Assembly (NCBI RefSeq): GCF_905171765.1
Contig: NC_053391.1
Location: 151,610,839 to 151,674,838 of the forward strand
DNA length: 64,000 nt
Direction of reading: 5' to 3'
DNA from: Bufo bufo
Lineage: Eukaryota; Chordata; Amphibia; Anura; Bufonidae
A model generated the notes under the pieces. It searched no databases. It saw nothing but the letters and a program-made list of their open reading frames with translations, and was not told where the DNA came from. The translations under genes were made by a program, and so were the position numbers. Below, one piece after another: positions 25,900 through 35,752 of this stretch; position 1 is the first letter of the stretch; each line of letters begins with the position of its first letter.

Positions 25900-26966
25900 G
25901 CACCCGAGATGTAGCCTGCAATGCTTCCTAAGTATAATGAGTAGGTGGATAAATCCACTTGTAAATCAAAGTTCTTCCCAAAAGTATTGACCAAAGAAAT
26001 ATAGGAAAGTCTTCCACACTTTTCATTGTATGTTCCCCCACCAACAACATTCCACATATGCTAGTCTGTGCAACATGAATGGATCCGCTGAATGACACCA
26101 TGCATGTTGGAAAGATTGTAGTTTTGACAGAGCTTGTTGTTAAATTCCACCTTCTAGCAAAGCATAGTGTAGTAAATCTAGCAGTACAGCAATTTAAACA
26201 GTCACTATTCACATAACTTTGAAAAACTAAATAGAATAGTGACTAAAAGAAACTTTGTAATATAACTTATCAGAGAAAAGTGCCTCCTTCTATCAGCTCT
26301 TTACTAGCTGCTTCCCCCTTCCAAAATTTTAACTCAATAATTGGGAGGGGTGCCACATACTATTGGTCATATTATATAAGTGTCTGATAGATGGTTCATA
26401 TAAAAAGTTACAAATAATGACCAAAATGGTAAGTACTAACATGAAATAAAATTGCATGTTTTAATTTAATGTTAATTAATTATGGTCCATTAATGATGTG
26501 GTTAAGTCAAAGGTTTTGTTTGATTGCTATGATCAGCAATATAACCACAAAATACGATTTGAATGAGTGGAATACCTGGAATTAAGGAGAGAGAAGAAAT
26601 GTTATACAGTAGCCACATAAATTTCAGTTTTCTATAAAGTGATTAAGTCATCCATAGTGATAATAAATGCTTCGTTGATAATAAATTGCTACATTATCTG
26701 TCTAGAAGAACAGATGTGGCGGCTTCCATCCAAGCTGCTAAACAAACAATCTGTTACTGTAACTTGTACCAATCAGGGTGAATATTTTTCATTACATCCT
26801 GTAGGTAATGATGAAAACGTTGGTACTAAGTAGGACATGGCAAAATAATGTCTGTGTTATCAATTTAATCTCGCAAATCTGCAGAAGAATGCCTGCTTTT
26901 AGTCAATTGCAAATTTCTTATCTTTACATTCTCATTTTGCTTCACTTTGCAATCTTCAAACAATTT
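25900..26966. other. No feature seen
   Basis: AT-rich, apparently single-copy within the window. Only chance ORFs under 95 codons. Confidence 0.5.
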
Positions 26967-26970
26967 TTAA

Positions 26971-27236
26971 AGGGGTTCTCTGGAGAATTCACCTAAGTTT
27001 TAGTTAGTACTTACCTGCAGATGGAAGCTCTTTTACACTTACTCTTTAAGTACTCTTTTAGTACTTATCGTCCCTTACTCAGCGATGCTGGCATCTCCGC
27101 TTCACCTGCTGCTGTAAGCCCTTCCGCTCTGGTCCCAACCATATTTTCCTATTCAGCTGCATAGTAGTGAATGAAGATGAGCAGGAAAAGAAGCAGCCAC
27201 ATCCTATTACTTAGGTAAAATGGCCGGAGAATCCAT
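26971..27236. mobile_element. Probable TTAA-target MITE, degraded
   Basis: TTAA (26967-26970) followed by AGGGGTTCTCTGGAGAATTC. An inverted counterpart ends near 27236 (TTAGGTAAAATGGCCGGAG, then AATCC). The right TTAA is lost (TTTA). A GGGAACCTGTC word at ~27242 looks like the start of a further truncated MITE of the same group. Confidence 0.5.
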
Positions 27237-27828
27237 TTACAGGGAACCTGTCCTCATAAAAATGTAATGTAAGCTACAGGCAGCATGTTATAGAGCAGAA
27301 TAATACAGGTGAAGCTGAAAAAATGTAAATATCGTGCAAAGTTAATTTATTTCAGTAAATAGAGTTGAGCACCTGGATGTTCGGGTTCGACGGGTTCGGC
27401 CGAACTTCGGAAAAAAGTTCGAGTTCGGGACCCGAACTTGACCCGAACTTGACCCTGAACCCGAACCCCATTGAAGTCAATGGGGACCTGAACTTTTGAG
27501 CACTAAAATGGCTGTAAAAATGTCATGGAAAGGGATAGAGGGCTGCAAATGTCGTCAAAATGTGGCTAAGAGCATGACAAGTGCTCTGCAAACAAATGTG
27601 GATAGGGAAATGACTTAAAATAACATAAAATATGTAAAAATAAAAAAATAATAATCTTGATCTAGGAGGACCAGGTCCATATGGAGTAGGAGGTTGAGGA
27701 GGCAGTGGATGTGGCGGTGTAGGTGGAAGTGGCGGTGGAGGAGGAAGAGGTAGCCTACACTGCTTTTTGGTTTAAATTTTTATTTTATTTTTTAAATTAG
27801 GGTACACCCCAAAACATTGGGAAATATA

Positions 27829-27951
27829 ACCCTCCAGTCATGCTAAACACACGTTCAGACAATACACCGGCTGCAGGGCAGGCCAGAACCTCCAAGGCGT
27901 AAAGTGCAAGATCAGGCCATGTGCCCAATTTGGAGACCCAGAAGTTGCAGG
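27829..27951 (-). pseudogene. hAT transposase dimerisation domain fragment
   Basis: The minus-strand frame reads NFWVSKLGTWPDLALYALEV, then LACPAAGVLSERVFSMTGG. This is the conserved C-terminal dimerisation region of hAT transposases (pattern LA..vL..Pa....SER.FS..G). It would mediate transposase multimerisation. It is a short isolated piece; the neighbouring coding sequence has been replaced by 18S-derived and minisatellite DNA. The duplicate at 29585 stops right after WVSKLGT, so the two copies are diverged. Confidence 0.75.
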
Positions 27952-28030
27952 TGCTGACCCCTGTCAGTTAGTTCGTGTAGGCGTGTGCATACTTACTGTC
28001 CCACCATGTCGCACGTCCCCGTGATGTTCA

Positions 28031-28145
28031 CGATCCAATTTGATATCTGCTCTATCAACTTTCGATGTTCTTTTATGCGCCTACCATAGTGATCACGGGT
28101 GGCGGGGAATCAGGGTTTCAGGCCAGAGAGGGAGCATGAGAAGAA
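28031..28145 (+). pseudogene. 18S rRNA-derived segment inside hAT element
   Basis: The plus strand contains CTATCAACTTTCGATG (28051-28066), CGCCTACCATAGTGATCACG and GGCGGGGAATCAGGGTT, then GAGAGGGAGCATGAGAA. This is the order and spacing of the highly conserved 5' domain of eukaryotic small-subunit rRNA (roughly bases 360-460 of vertebrate 18S). Differences are scattered (CCATAGTGATC for CCATGGTGACC, for example), and the flanking rRNA is absent, so this is a captured and decaying fragment, not an rRNA gene. It lies opposite in strand to the hAT coding pieces. Confidence 0.85.
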
Positions 28146-28189
28146 GAGGCCAAATTTAAGGGAGATAAATGTATAAAAAAAATTGGGGA

Positions 28190-28400
28190 TCGAGCAGAAA
28201 TGTGGGAAAAGCTATTGAGGCGCAAATGTGGGACAAATTACAGAAGCCCAAATGTGGGCCAAAAGAGTCAAGCGGAATTGTGGGAAAAGCTGTTGACGCG
28301 CAAATGTTGTCCAAAAGAGTATAGCGGAAATGTGGGACAAAGTATTGAAGCTTAAATGTGGTACAACTTGTTTAAGTTTAAGCATTGAATAGAAGGAGGT
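28190..28400. repeat. Short minisatellite with AAATGTGGGA words
   Basis: AAATGTGGGAAAAGCTATTG, AAATGTGGGACAAATTACAG, AAATGTGGGCCAAAAGAGTC and AAATGTTGTCCAAAAGAGTA follow each other at ~25-35-bp spacing, with a GCGCAAATG link. Probably derived from the end of the 18S-like segment or hAT 3' region. Confidence 0.6.
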
Positions 28401-28439
28401 GGCGAGCATCAATTAAAGAAGCATTTCAGAAATGTTATT

Positions 28440-29310
28440 CCCTGTCACCTATGCAGAGCAAGGGTTTATTCACGTCTAAAATTGTATAATGTCAACCCAA
28501 GAATGTAACAGAAAAATTACAGAAATTAATTAACCTGTCTACTTGATAGAGCAGGGGTCTATGACAGAAAACAATGGTTTATTGTCACCCGAAAATGTAA
28601 AATAAAAATTATTGAAATTTATTAAGCTGTCAACTAGGTAGAGGAGGGGTATATTACACCCAAAAATTTGTGAATTTGACCATAAAATGTAACTGACAAA
28701 TGTTTTTTTTTTTTTTTTACTGGTCTAATAGTTATAGCAGTGGTACATCACATCAAAAAATTTACGAATTTCATGGGAAAATGTAACTGCCATTTTATTT
28801 TATTTTTTGTTAACCGGCCTACTAGGTATAGCAGTGGTATATCGCACCCAAAAATGGTTGAATTTCACCATAAAATGTAACAGACAATTTTTTTTATAGT
28901 TTATCCTGTCTACTAGGTATAGCAATTTTAACTGAAAATGTAACTGACAGTTTTTTTTTTTTGTTAACTAGCCTACTAGGTATAGCAGTGCTAATACATC
29001 CAAAAATTGGTGAATTTCACCCGAAAATGTAAATTACAATAAAAAAAAAATTAACCGGCCCCACTAGGTATAGCAGTGGTACTCTACACCCAAAAATTGA
29101 TTAATTTCACCAGAAAATGTAACAGATAATTTTTTTAATTTATTTTACCGGTCTAATAGGTATAGCAGTGGTACTATACACCCAAAAATTGGTGAATTTT
29201 ACCCAAAAATGTCAATAACAATTTATTTTTATTTTTTAACCGGCCTACCAGGTAGAGCAGTGGTACTATACACCCAAAAATTGATGAATTTCACCCGAAA
29301 ATGTAAATGA
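28440..29310. repeat. ~91-bp minisatellite
   Basis: About nine diverged units with CTACTAGGTATAGCAGTGGT, CACCCAAAAATTGGTGAATT, TCACCCGAAAATGTAA and a T-rich stretch. The best-preserved spacings are 91-92 bp (29071, 29163, 29254). It lies inside the minus-strand hAT relic. Confidence 0.8.
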
Positions 29311-29584
29311 CAAATAAGTGAAATGATATAAAATAAAACATGTACAAAAAAAAAAAAAATTGATTTATGAGGTGGAGTTCCATATGGAGTAGGAGTTTGA
29401 GGAGGCGGTGGACATAGCGGAGTAGGTGGAAGCGGCGGTGGAGGAGGACGAGATAGCCAACACAGGTTTTTGGTTTTAATTTAATTTTTTTAAATTAAGG
29501 TACACTCCAAAAGAGTGTGAAATATCCAAAATACAAGCAATTGAGCAATTGCGCTGCAGTATAACAATAGCTGGTTAGCGCCGG

Positions 29585-30057
29585 TCATGTGCCCAATTTG
29601 GAGACCCAGAAGTTGAAGGGGGCAGACCCGTCATTCAGTACGTGTAGGTGTGTGCACACATACTGGTCCACCATGTTGGTGAAATGCTGCCTCCTGCTAA
29701 GACGTTCCATATCAGCTGGTGGTGCTGGTTGTTGTAGCGTGCTGACATAGCTTTTCCACATTTCGGCCATGCCTTCTGAGGTGCTGGCGGTGCCCCAGCT
29801 GCGTTGGGGACCTCTTCCTCGTCCTCTGCCTTCGCCTTGTGCTTCCACTGTGCCCCCGCTGTCAGGTGGGAATGCCACCAGCAGCGCGTCTACCAGTGTG
29901 CGCTTGTGCTCGTGCATCTTACGATCACGCTCCAGTGAGGGAATTAAAGACAGTATGTTGTCCTTGTAACGGGGATCCAGCAGCGTGGCCACCCAGTAAT
30001 CAGCACAAGTTAGAATGTGGGCAACTCGGCGGTCGTTGCGGAGACACTGCAGCGCTT
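29585..30057 (-). pseudogene. hAT transposase core fragment
   Basis: The minus-strand frame runs from the junction at 30057. It reads [13 protein letters not shown], then [20 protein letters not shown]. The hAT landmark is ATLLDPRYK, followed by a Gly/Arg-rich low-complexity insert, an MVDQYV stretch and FNFWVSKLGT, then a stop at 29585-29587. In intact relatives the frame continues into the dimerisation domain (compare 27829-27951). The 5' half with the BED zinc finger and first catalytic residues is missing because gypsy DNA begins at 30057. Confidence 0.75.
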
Positions 30058-30616
30058 ATGCGTTTTTTGGGATTCACCAACTACTACCGTAAATTCATCT
30101 TGAACTATTTTACTGTGGTTAAACTTTTAACAGACATGACTAGGAAGGGGGTTGATTTCTCTGTTTGGTCTGAGGCAGCATTACAAGCCTTTTCTGCTGT
30201 GAAGGAATGTTTTGCTTCAGCACCTATTATGGTGGAACTGGACGTGTCTCAGCCATTCATTGTAGAGGTTGACGCATCCGAGGTAGGGGTGGGAGCAGTT
30301 TTATTGCAAGCTCCTTCACCTAGTAAATGGCGCCCATGTGCTTTTTTCTCTACAAAACTCTTGACTGCTGAAAGAAATTATGACATGGGTAATAGGGAAT
30401 TGCTGGCCATTAAGTTGTCTTTTGAAGATTGGCACCATTGGTTGGAAGGAGCAGATGATCCAATTATGGTAATTACGGATCACAAAAATCTGGCTTACCT
30501 TGAATCGGCTAAACGACTGAATCCAAGGCAGGCCAGATGGTTGCTGTTTTTCACAAGATTTAACTTCATTGTCTGGGGTTAAGAATGTCAAGGCGGGGGG
30601 GGGGGGGGGGGGGTGA
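30056..30616 (+). pseudogene. Gypsy RT end and RNase H fragment
   Basis: The frame reads [17 protein letters not shown] (end of the RT thumb). RNase H follows with [16 protein letters not shown], then [20 protein letters not shown] and [12 protein letters not shown]. The catalytic acidic residues of RNase H (D in DAS, E in NREL, D in TDH) are visible. The connection to the next domain is broken: after FNFIV a one-base shift puts a stop at 30580-30582, and the expected ADALSR segment is replaced by a run of 19 G (30595-30613). Confidence 0.85.
30595..30613 (+). repeat. G19 homopolymer
   Basis: Nineteen consecutive G in the region that should encode the linker after RNase H. It is strongly G4-prone and possibly an assembly-sensitive site. 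Confidence 0.9.
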
Positions 30617-31988
30617 TTCTAAAGATCCTAGTCCTATTTTGTCTGAAGAGGTAGTCATATCTGCCCTATATCCTGATCTTAATACTAAGATGTTGGGGGC
30701 CTTAGAGGATGCACCGGACTCTTGTCTTCCAGGGAAATTGTTTGTTCCTTTAGACTTGCGTCACAAGGTATTTGAGGAACATCACTGTACTGTCTTGGCT
30801 GGATACCCTGGGAGTAGATCCACTGTCGATCTCATCTCACCTCACGCAGATTTAGAGATTTTGGTGGCCGGGGCTGTGTAAGTGTGTTGAGGACTATGTG
30901 TCAGCCTGTTGTACCTGTGCTTGTTTTAAGGTGACACATACTCAGCCTTCTGGATCTCTTCTTCCGTTAGCCATCCCGTCCAGACCTTGGACGCATTTGT
31001 CCATGGACTTTATCATGGATTTGCCGAATTCTTCGGGAAAAAACTTCATCCTGGTGGTAGTTGATCTGTTTAGCAAAATGGTGCATTTTTTAGCATTGCC
31101 TGCTCTACCTAATGCCAAAACTCTTGCACAGGTGTTTGTCAATAACATCATGAAACTACATGGCATTCCCTCTAATGTGGTGTCTGATCGGGGGAGTTTG
31201 TTTCCAAATTCTGGAAAGCATTCTGTACTCAACTGGGGGTAGAATTGTCCTTTTCTTCGGCTTTTCATCCTCAGTCAAACGGACAGACGGAGCGCACCAA
31301 TCAGAATCTGGAGACCTACTTGAGATAGTTTGTTTTGGAGAACCAGGAGGAGTGGTCTTCATTCTTGTCGTTAGCTGAGTTTCCCATTAATAAACGTAGA
31401 CAGGAGTCCACTGATAAGTCACAGTTTTTTGGGGCATATGGATTCCATCCGCATTTTCTGGTTCTCAAACTTCCGGTATTCCTGAGGAGGAACGATTTTC
31501 CTCTTCTATGTCTTCGATCTGGCGGAAAATTCAAAATAACCTGAAAAACATGGGCAACAGGTATAAGTGTGTGGCTGACAGGAGACGTATGAATGGTCTG
31601 GAACTGAGAATGGGTGATTCTGTGTGGATGTCCACAAGAAACATTAAGCTTAAGGTACCTTCTTGGAAGTTGGACCCAAGATTTATTGGTCCATATAAGA
31701 TCAATGCCATTGTTAACCCTGTAGCCTTCCGTCTTGAACTTCCTCAGGCTTTGAAAATTCATAATGTATTTCATAAGTCGCTTTTGAAGAAATGTGTGGA
31801 ACCTGTTGAGCCGTCCTCCTTGCCTCCCACTCCTGTCATGGTGGATGGTAGTTTAGAAATTCAAATCAGCAGGATTGTGGACTCCCGAGTTCTCCGTAGA
31901 TCCCTCCAGTATCTCGTCCACTGGACGGACTAGAGGAGAGGATGTGGGTTCCAGCCGCCGATGCTAATGCAAATTGTCTGGTGAAGGC
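30616..31988 (+). pseudogene. Gypsy integrase and chromodomain, frameshifted
   Basis: The integrase N-terminal H2C2 region is recognisable (HKVFEEHHCTVLAGYPG, then CCTCACFK). The catalytic core has WTHLSMDFIMDLP, VVDLFSKMVHF, VSDRG and, in another frame, [17 protein letters not shown], which supplies the first D, second D and the E of the DDE triad. A further piece (31508-31933) has the GPYKI.AIVNPVAFRLELP segment and the start of a C-terminal chromodomain (RRSLQYLVHW), then a TAG where KGYG is expected. At least three breaks: stops at 30879-30881 and 31240-31242, and a TAG at ~31326. The chromodomain would tether integration to modified histones in a live element. Confidence 0.85.
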
Positions 31989-32061
31989 CTTTCACAGAGC
32001 CCATCCTGATAAGGTCGGTCCAGGGTAACGGGAGGTCACCCGTAGAAGGGAGGGGGGGTAC

Positions 32062-32615
32062 TGTCACGGTCCCTCAGGTGACTGATGTCAGGAAATCAAG
32101 GAGACTGGCTGAGCGTGGAGGAATCTAACAGCCTCCTTGATTCTCTTGATTCAGTGTTGATAGGGTTAATGACCACTTCCCTTTTCTCAGCTGTTGCTCA
32201 GTGGTCATCACTTCTACCCTTTATAGTCTCACCCCACCCTTCTGACTATGCGGTTGATAGCTTCATTTGGGTTTGGCTGAGCTAGTGTAATATCCTCTCT
32301 GGTGTTCCTGTTCTTCCATCTCTACAGAAATGAAGTGTTGCATTCCCTTGTATTTGTTATATTCCCTGTTGTATCTGGGCCTGAGACAGAGACTTCCATT
32401 CATTCATCTGGGGAGGAATGGGTTGTCTTAGGTCCTACATTTATTCCAGGGCCTTGTAGGGAACTCAGGACCTAGGTATACTGCTTATGAATATTTCTAC
32501 CTTCAAGGTCTATTCATATTGATAGGTTGTCAGGGCACGGATTAGGGTTGTCTAGGAGGTGACCTGTTTCTTCCCTAGTTTCCAGGCCCAATTACTGTTC
32601 CCCTTCCCCTCCCCA
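32062..32615 (+). repeat. Gypsy 3' LTR, truncated
   Basis: Preceded by a polypurine tract (AGAAGGGAGGGGGGG, 32044-32058). It begins TGTCACGGTCCCTCAGG. The end does not reach a CA terminus; it runs into hAT DNA near 32615. No second LTR is present in the window. Confidence 0.7.
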
Positions 32616-32639
32616 CACTGATCAGCTAGCACATCCACT

Positions 32640-33657
32640 TCTGTGTCCCAGCGCAGTGTACAGATGTCCATACCCCAGACCTTTGAGCCAAAGCGCAAAT
32701 ACACAGCCCTCCACCCACAGGCCATAGCACTAAATTTGCACCTTTCCAAATTGATGGCCCTGGAAATGTTGCCATTTAGGCTTGTGGACACTGAGGATTT
32801 CCGTAGCCTGATGGCGGCGGCCGTCCCTCTTTACTCAATCCCCAGCCGCCACTATTTTCCCAGTGTGCCGTCCCTGCATTACACCAACCTGTGTCACGTA
32901 ACATCACCCGTGCCCTGACCAACGCAGTTATTGGGAAGGTCCACTTAACAACTGACACATGGAAAAGTGCTTTTGGCAAGGGACGCTACATTTCCCTGAC
33001 AGCACACTGGGTGATCGTTGTGGAGGCCGGGGGTGCTACCGACGCCAAGGATTGCGGGCCCTACTTCCATCAGGATTTCCGCCACCACCTACATTAGTGG
33101 ATTCAACCCCCCCTTCTCCTCCTCCTTCGCCTCTTCCTCCACTTTCACCTCTGAATCCTCATCTTGTAGCACCAGTCAGCCATCAGTCAGTAGCTGGAAG
33201 CAGTGTAGCACTACAGTGGGGAAGCGGCAACAGGCCGTGCTGAAACTTATTTGCTTAGGTGACAAACAGCACACCGCCGCAGAGCTGTGGCAGGGTATAA
33301 AAGAGCAGGCATGGTCAAAAAGAGGGAACATTTTTGGAAGATGGTGAAGTAGTACGTAGCAGACCGTGTCGGCGTCCTCAGTAATCCCTCTGTGTCTTAC
33401 AACTATTGAGTGTCCAAGCTGGACATGTGGCACCAACTGGCACTCTACGCCTTGGAGGTGCTGGCCTGCCCTGCTGCCAGCGATTTGTCAGAGAGTGTGT
33501 TTAGGACTGCTGGGGGCATCCGCTTGTCAACTGAAAATGCTGACAGGTTGACTCATATCAAAATGAAGAAGGCCTGGATGCCCCTGACTACTCTACTCCA
33601 CCAGAGGAAAGTGGCTGAACATAAAGGCACTTTAAATGTTGTTTTTATGATGTATTG
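32640..33657 (+). pseudogene. hAT transposase, deleted and frameshifted
   Basis: Pieces in order are these. KRKYTALHPQAIALN and LPFRLVDTEDFR lead to IPSRHYF (32690-32850). After a shift comes GKVHLTTDTWKSAFGKGRYI then SLTAHWV (32930-33010), which contains the first catalytic D. A Ser/Pro-rich stretch follows (33080-33230), then a piece with IKEQAWSKRGNIFGRW. Last is WHQLALYALEVLACPAASDL then SESVFRTAGGIRLSTENADR (33430-33550), the dimerisation region. The ATLLDPRYK region, preserved in the minus-strand copy, is absent, so ~200 residues are deleted. Several stops and shifts exclude function. Confidence 0.8.
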
Positions 33658-33777
33658 AATACACTGTAATCCTATGCACCCCATCCACCACAAAAAAGGG
33701 TATATGGTTCAATCTTCCTTTTCTCATCCTCCTCCTCCTCCTCCATCATATCAACATGCTTATTAGGCTGCCCTCCC

Positions 33778-34100
33778 TCCTAATGTTTTAGAGGGTCAGC
33801 TCAGCAACAGACCCTCACCCCTAATGTTTTAGAGGGTCACCAGCAGGCCCTTGCCCATAATGTTTTAGATGTTCAGATCAGCAGCAGGCCATCGCCACTA
33901 ATGTTTTAGATGTTCAGATCAGCAGCAGGCCCTCGCCCCTAATGTTTTAGAGGGTCATCTCAGCAGCAGACCCTCACTCCTAATGTTTTAGATGGTCAGA
34001 TCAGCAGCAGGCCCTCGCACCTAATGTTTTAGAGGGTCACCAGCAGGCCCTTGCTCCTAATGTTTTTGAGGGTTACCAGCAGGCCATCAATCATAATTTT
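33778..34100 (+). repeat. ~40-bp minisatellite in hAT 3' region
   Basis: Eight units of CTAATGTTTTAGAGGGTCA plus CCAGCAGGCCCTCGCC, spaced 36-43 bp (33781 to 34058). A (CTC)n run lies just upstream, at 33728-33750. Confidence 0.85.
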
Positions 34101-34602
34101 TCAAGGCTGTGTATAATGTCCTCCTTTATGTGTAATAAATGGTGTATTGGAGTGCCGCTTCCTTGTAATTTTTGGCAGCCCTTTCCCTTAGTGCATAGAC
34201 TTTATGAGTGTAGGAGTCCCACTACCTGAACAATTGTACCACAATGTGAATGAGTCCCTCCTTTATGTGATATACAGGTTGTATCAGAGCGTCTCTTCCT
34301 TGTAATTTTTGGCAGCACTTGCACTTTATATACAAGTATATATACAGGAAAGATTGTTTCCTAACAATTTTTCCTCTAAAATCGATTTTAGCTTCGGCTT
34401 TCTGCATATTATTGTCAGTCTGTAAAGTGGCGTACTACTTGGACAACATCATTCCCAGCAGCAACCTGGGAGTCCAAGATGCATCCAGACATCCTCCTCA
34501 TGCTGTTCCCGAACCATTTCAGTGGTGTTTCCATCAATTTCCCAAAGTGATCTACTCGAGCACCCAAGCATCTGAGCACTTTGCTCGATCAACACTAGTT
34601 GA

Positions 34603-34896
34603 CATATCTATAAAGACTTGGATGTTTAAATTTCATGTTTTCTAGAAATATATATTTTTTTTTCTGAAAAAAAAGGCAATTTATCTTAAGAAATGCAACG
34701 TTTTATTGCCCATGCCTAATACAGTGACTGATTTTAATCTTTGATCCCAGCACTACTTGATTAGTATGCTTTTTAGAAAGAGTTGCTTTGCTCTTTTGTT
34801 ATTCTGTTACCAATTATTGCATAATTCATTAAAATGCTCCAATTGTCTTTGCCTAGAAATTATTTAAAAGATTGTTTCTTGTAATTAAACATGTAA

Positions 34897-34947
<51 letters not shown>

Positions 34948-35041
34948 TAAATATATGTATACCTGTTGAAATCATTTCCTGAATGATGTTTGTTAACTCT
35001 ATGAAAATCATAACAGCAATCATAACACTATTCTATCAGAC
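34603..35041. repeat. Spacer with (AAT)n microsatellite
   Basis: No gene. An (AAT)n tract of ~17 units occupies 34897-34947; the rest is AT-rich and unremarkable. Confidence 0.85.
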
Positions 35042-35044
35042 TAA

Positions 35045-35363
35045 GGCCTCATGCACACGACCGTTGTTTAGGTCCGCATCCGAGCCGCCATTTTTGCGGC
35101 TCAGATGCGGACCCATTCACTTCAATGGGGCCGCAAAAGATGCAGACAGCAGTCCGTGTGCTGTCTGCATCCGTTGCACCGTTCCGTGGTCCCGCAAAAA
35201 AAATATAGCATGTCCTATTCTTGTCCATTTGCGGACAAGAATAGGCATTTCTACAATGGACCGCCCGTTCCGCAAATTGCAGAAGGCACACGGGCGTCTT
35301 CCGTTTTTTGTGGATCCGCGGTTTATGGACCGCAAAAAACAGCACGGTCGTGTGCATGTAGCC
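35045..35363. mobile_element. Palindromic MITE, GGCCTCATGCACACGAC family
   Basis: Inverted ends GGCCTCATGCACACGACCGT and ACGGTCGTGTGCATGTAGCC, flanked by TAA and TTA. The interior is a chain of inverted words (GGATCCGC, GCGGACC, TTGTCC/GGACAA), giving an extended fold-back. It belongs to the same family as 37693, 38254 and 38790. No coding capacity. Confidence 0.8.
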
Positions 35364-35704
35364 TTAAGCTGTTCTACTTGAGATGCAGGGGAAAGTGGTA
35401 GTCTTCAATGTAATGTAGAGTCTGAGCTGATGCTTTTTGTCAGGCAGTTTCCACCATGGTACAGGCAAGAAGAGGCTGGTGACATAATTTATGGATTCAA
35501 TAGGTTTCTAAAAGAATTTTGTTTTCCTTTTATGGTAGGTTCACACTGAGTTTTTTGGAGAAGGTATTGAGGCAGATATCCCTTCACGTTTTTAGCCAAA
35601 GCCAGAAGTTGATTCAAAAAGAATTGGAAATATCATGGGAGGACTTCCTTCTGGATTTCGCTGAAAAACGTGAAATGAAATTATGCCTCAAACCCTGCTA
35701 AAAA

Positions 35705-35708
<4 letters not shown>
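35364..35708. other. No feature seen
   Basis: Unremarkable sequence with short chance ORFs. It ends in a (TA)n tract. Confidence 0.5.

Positions 35709-35749
<41 letters not shown>

Positions 35750-35752
<3 letters not shown>

Larger units (their letters stand above)
27357..30057 (-). mobile_element. hAT (ZBED-type) relic, minus strand, with internal duplication
   Basis: One or two overlapping minus-strand hAT copies. The 3' end is at ~27357, with GAGTTGAGC and repeated GTTCGGGTTCG words. A TCCATATGGAGTAGGAG plus GGTGGAGGAGGA-rich block appears twice (27660-27825 and 29361-29525), as does the short coding piece around WVSKLG (27932-28000 and 29585-29680). A nested insertion or a ~1.65-kb duplication is therefore likely. 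Between the two lie an 18S rRNA-derived segment and a ~91-bp minisatellite. The 5' part is cut at 30057 by gypsy sequence. No complete transposase frame remains. Confidence 0.7.
30056..32615 (+). mobile_element. Truncated Ty3/gypsy chromovirus
   Basis: The 3' half of an LTR retrotransposon: end of reverse transcriptase, RNase H, integrase, chromodomain, polypurine tract and part of the 3' LTR. The 5' LTR, gag, protease and most of RT are missing. It begins abruptly at a hAT junction (30056), and the LTR breaks off around 32615 at another hAT junction. The coding region needs several frameshifts and has in-frame stops. There are no flanking target duplications, so rearrangement rather than simple insertion produced this arrangement. 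Confidence 0.85.
32616..34602 (+). mobile_element. hAT (ZBED-type) relic, plus strand
   Basis: A second hAT copy, in the opposite orientation to 27357-30057. It has N-terminal-to-C-terminal transposase pieces with a large middle deletion, then a ~40-bp minisatellite in the 3' region, and a right terminus GCTCGATCAACACTA near 34602 (TAGTGTTGA on the inverse, the usual hAT start). The left end is lost at the gypsy junction, and no 8-bp target duplication could be matched. Confidence 0.7.

Noticed and set aside
28031..28145. Functional rRNA gene
   Set aside because: Only ~110 bp of 18S-like sequence with substitutions at highly conserved positions and no flanking rRNA.
34983..35381. 132-codon ORF over the MITE at 35045
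   Set aside because: Chance frame through a palindromic MITE; matching frames appear on the opposite strand.
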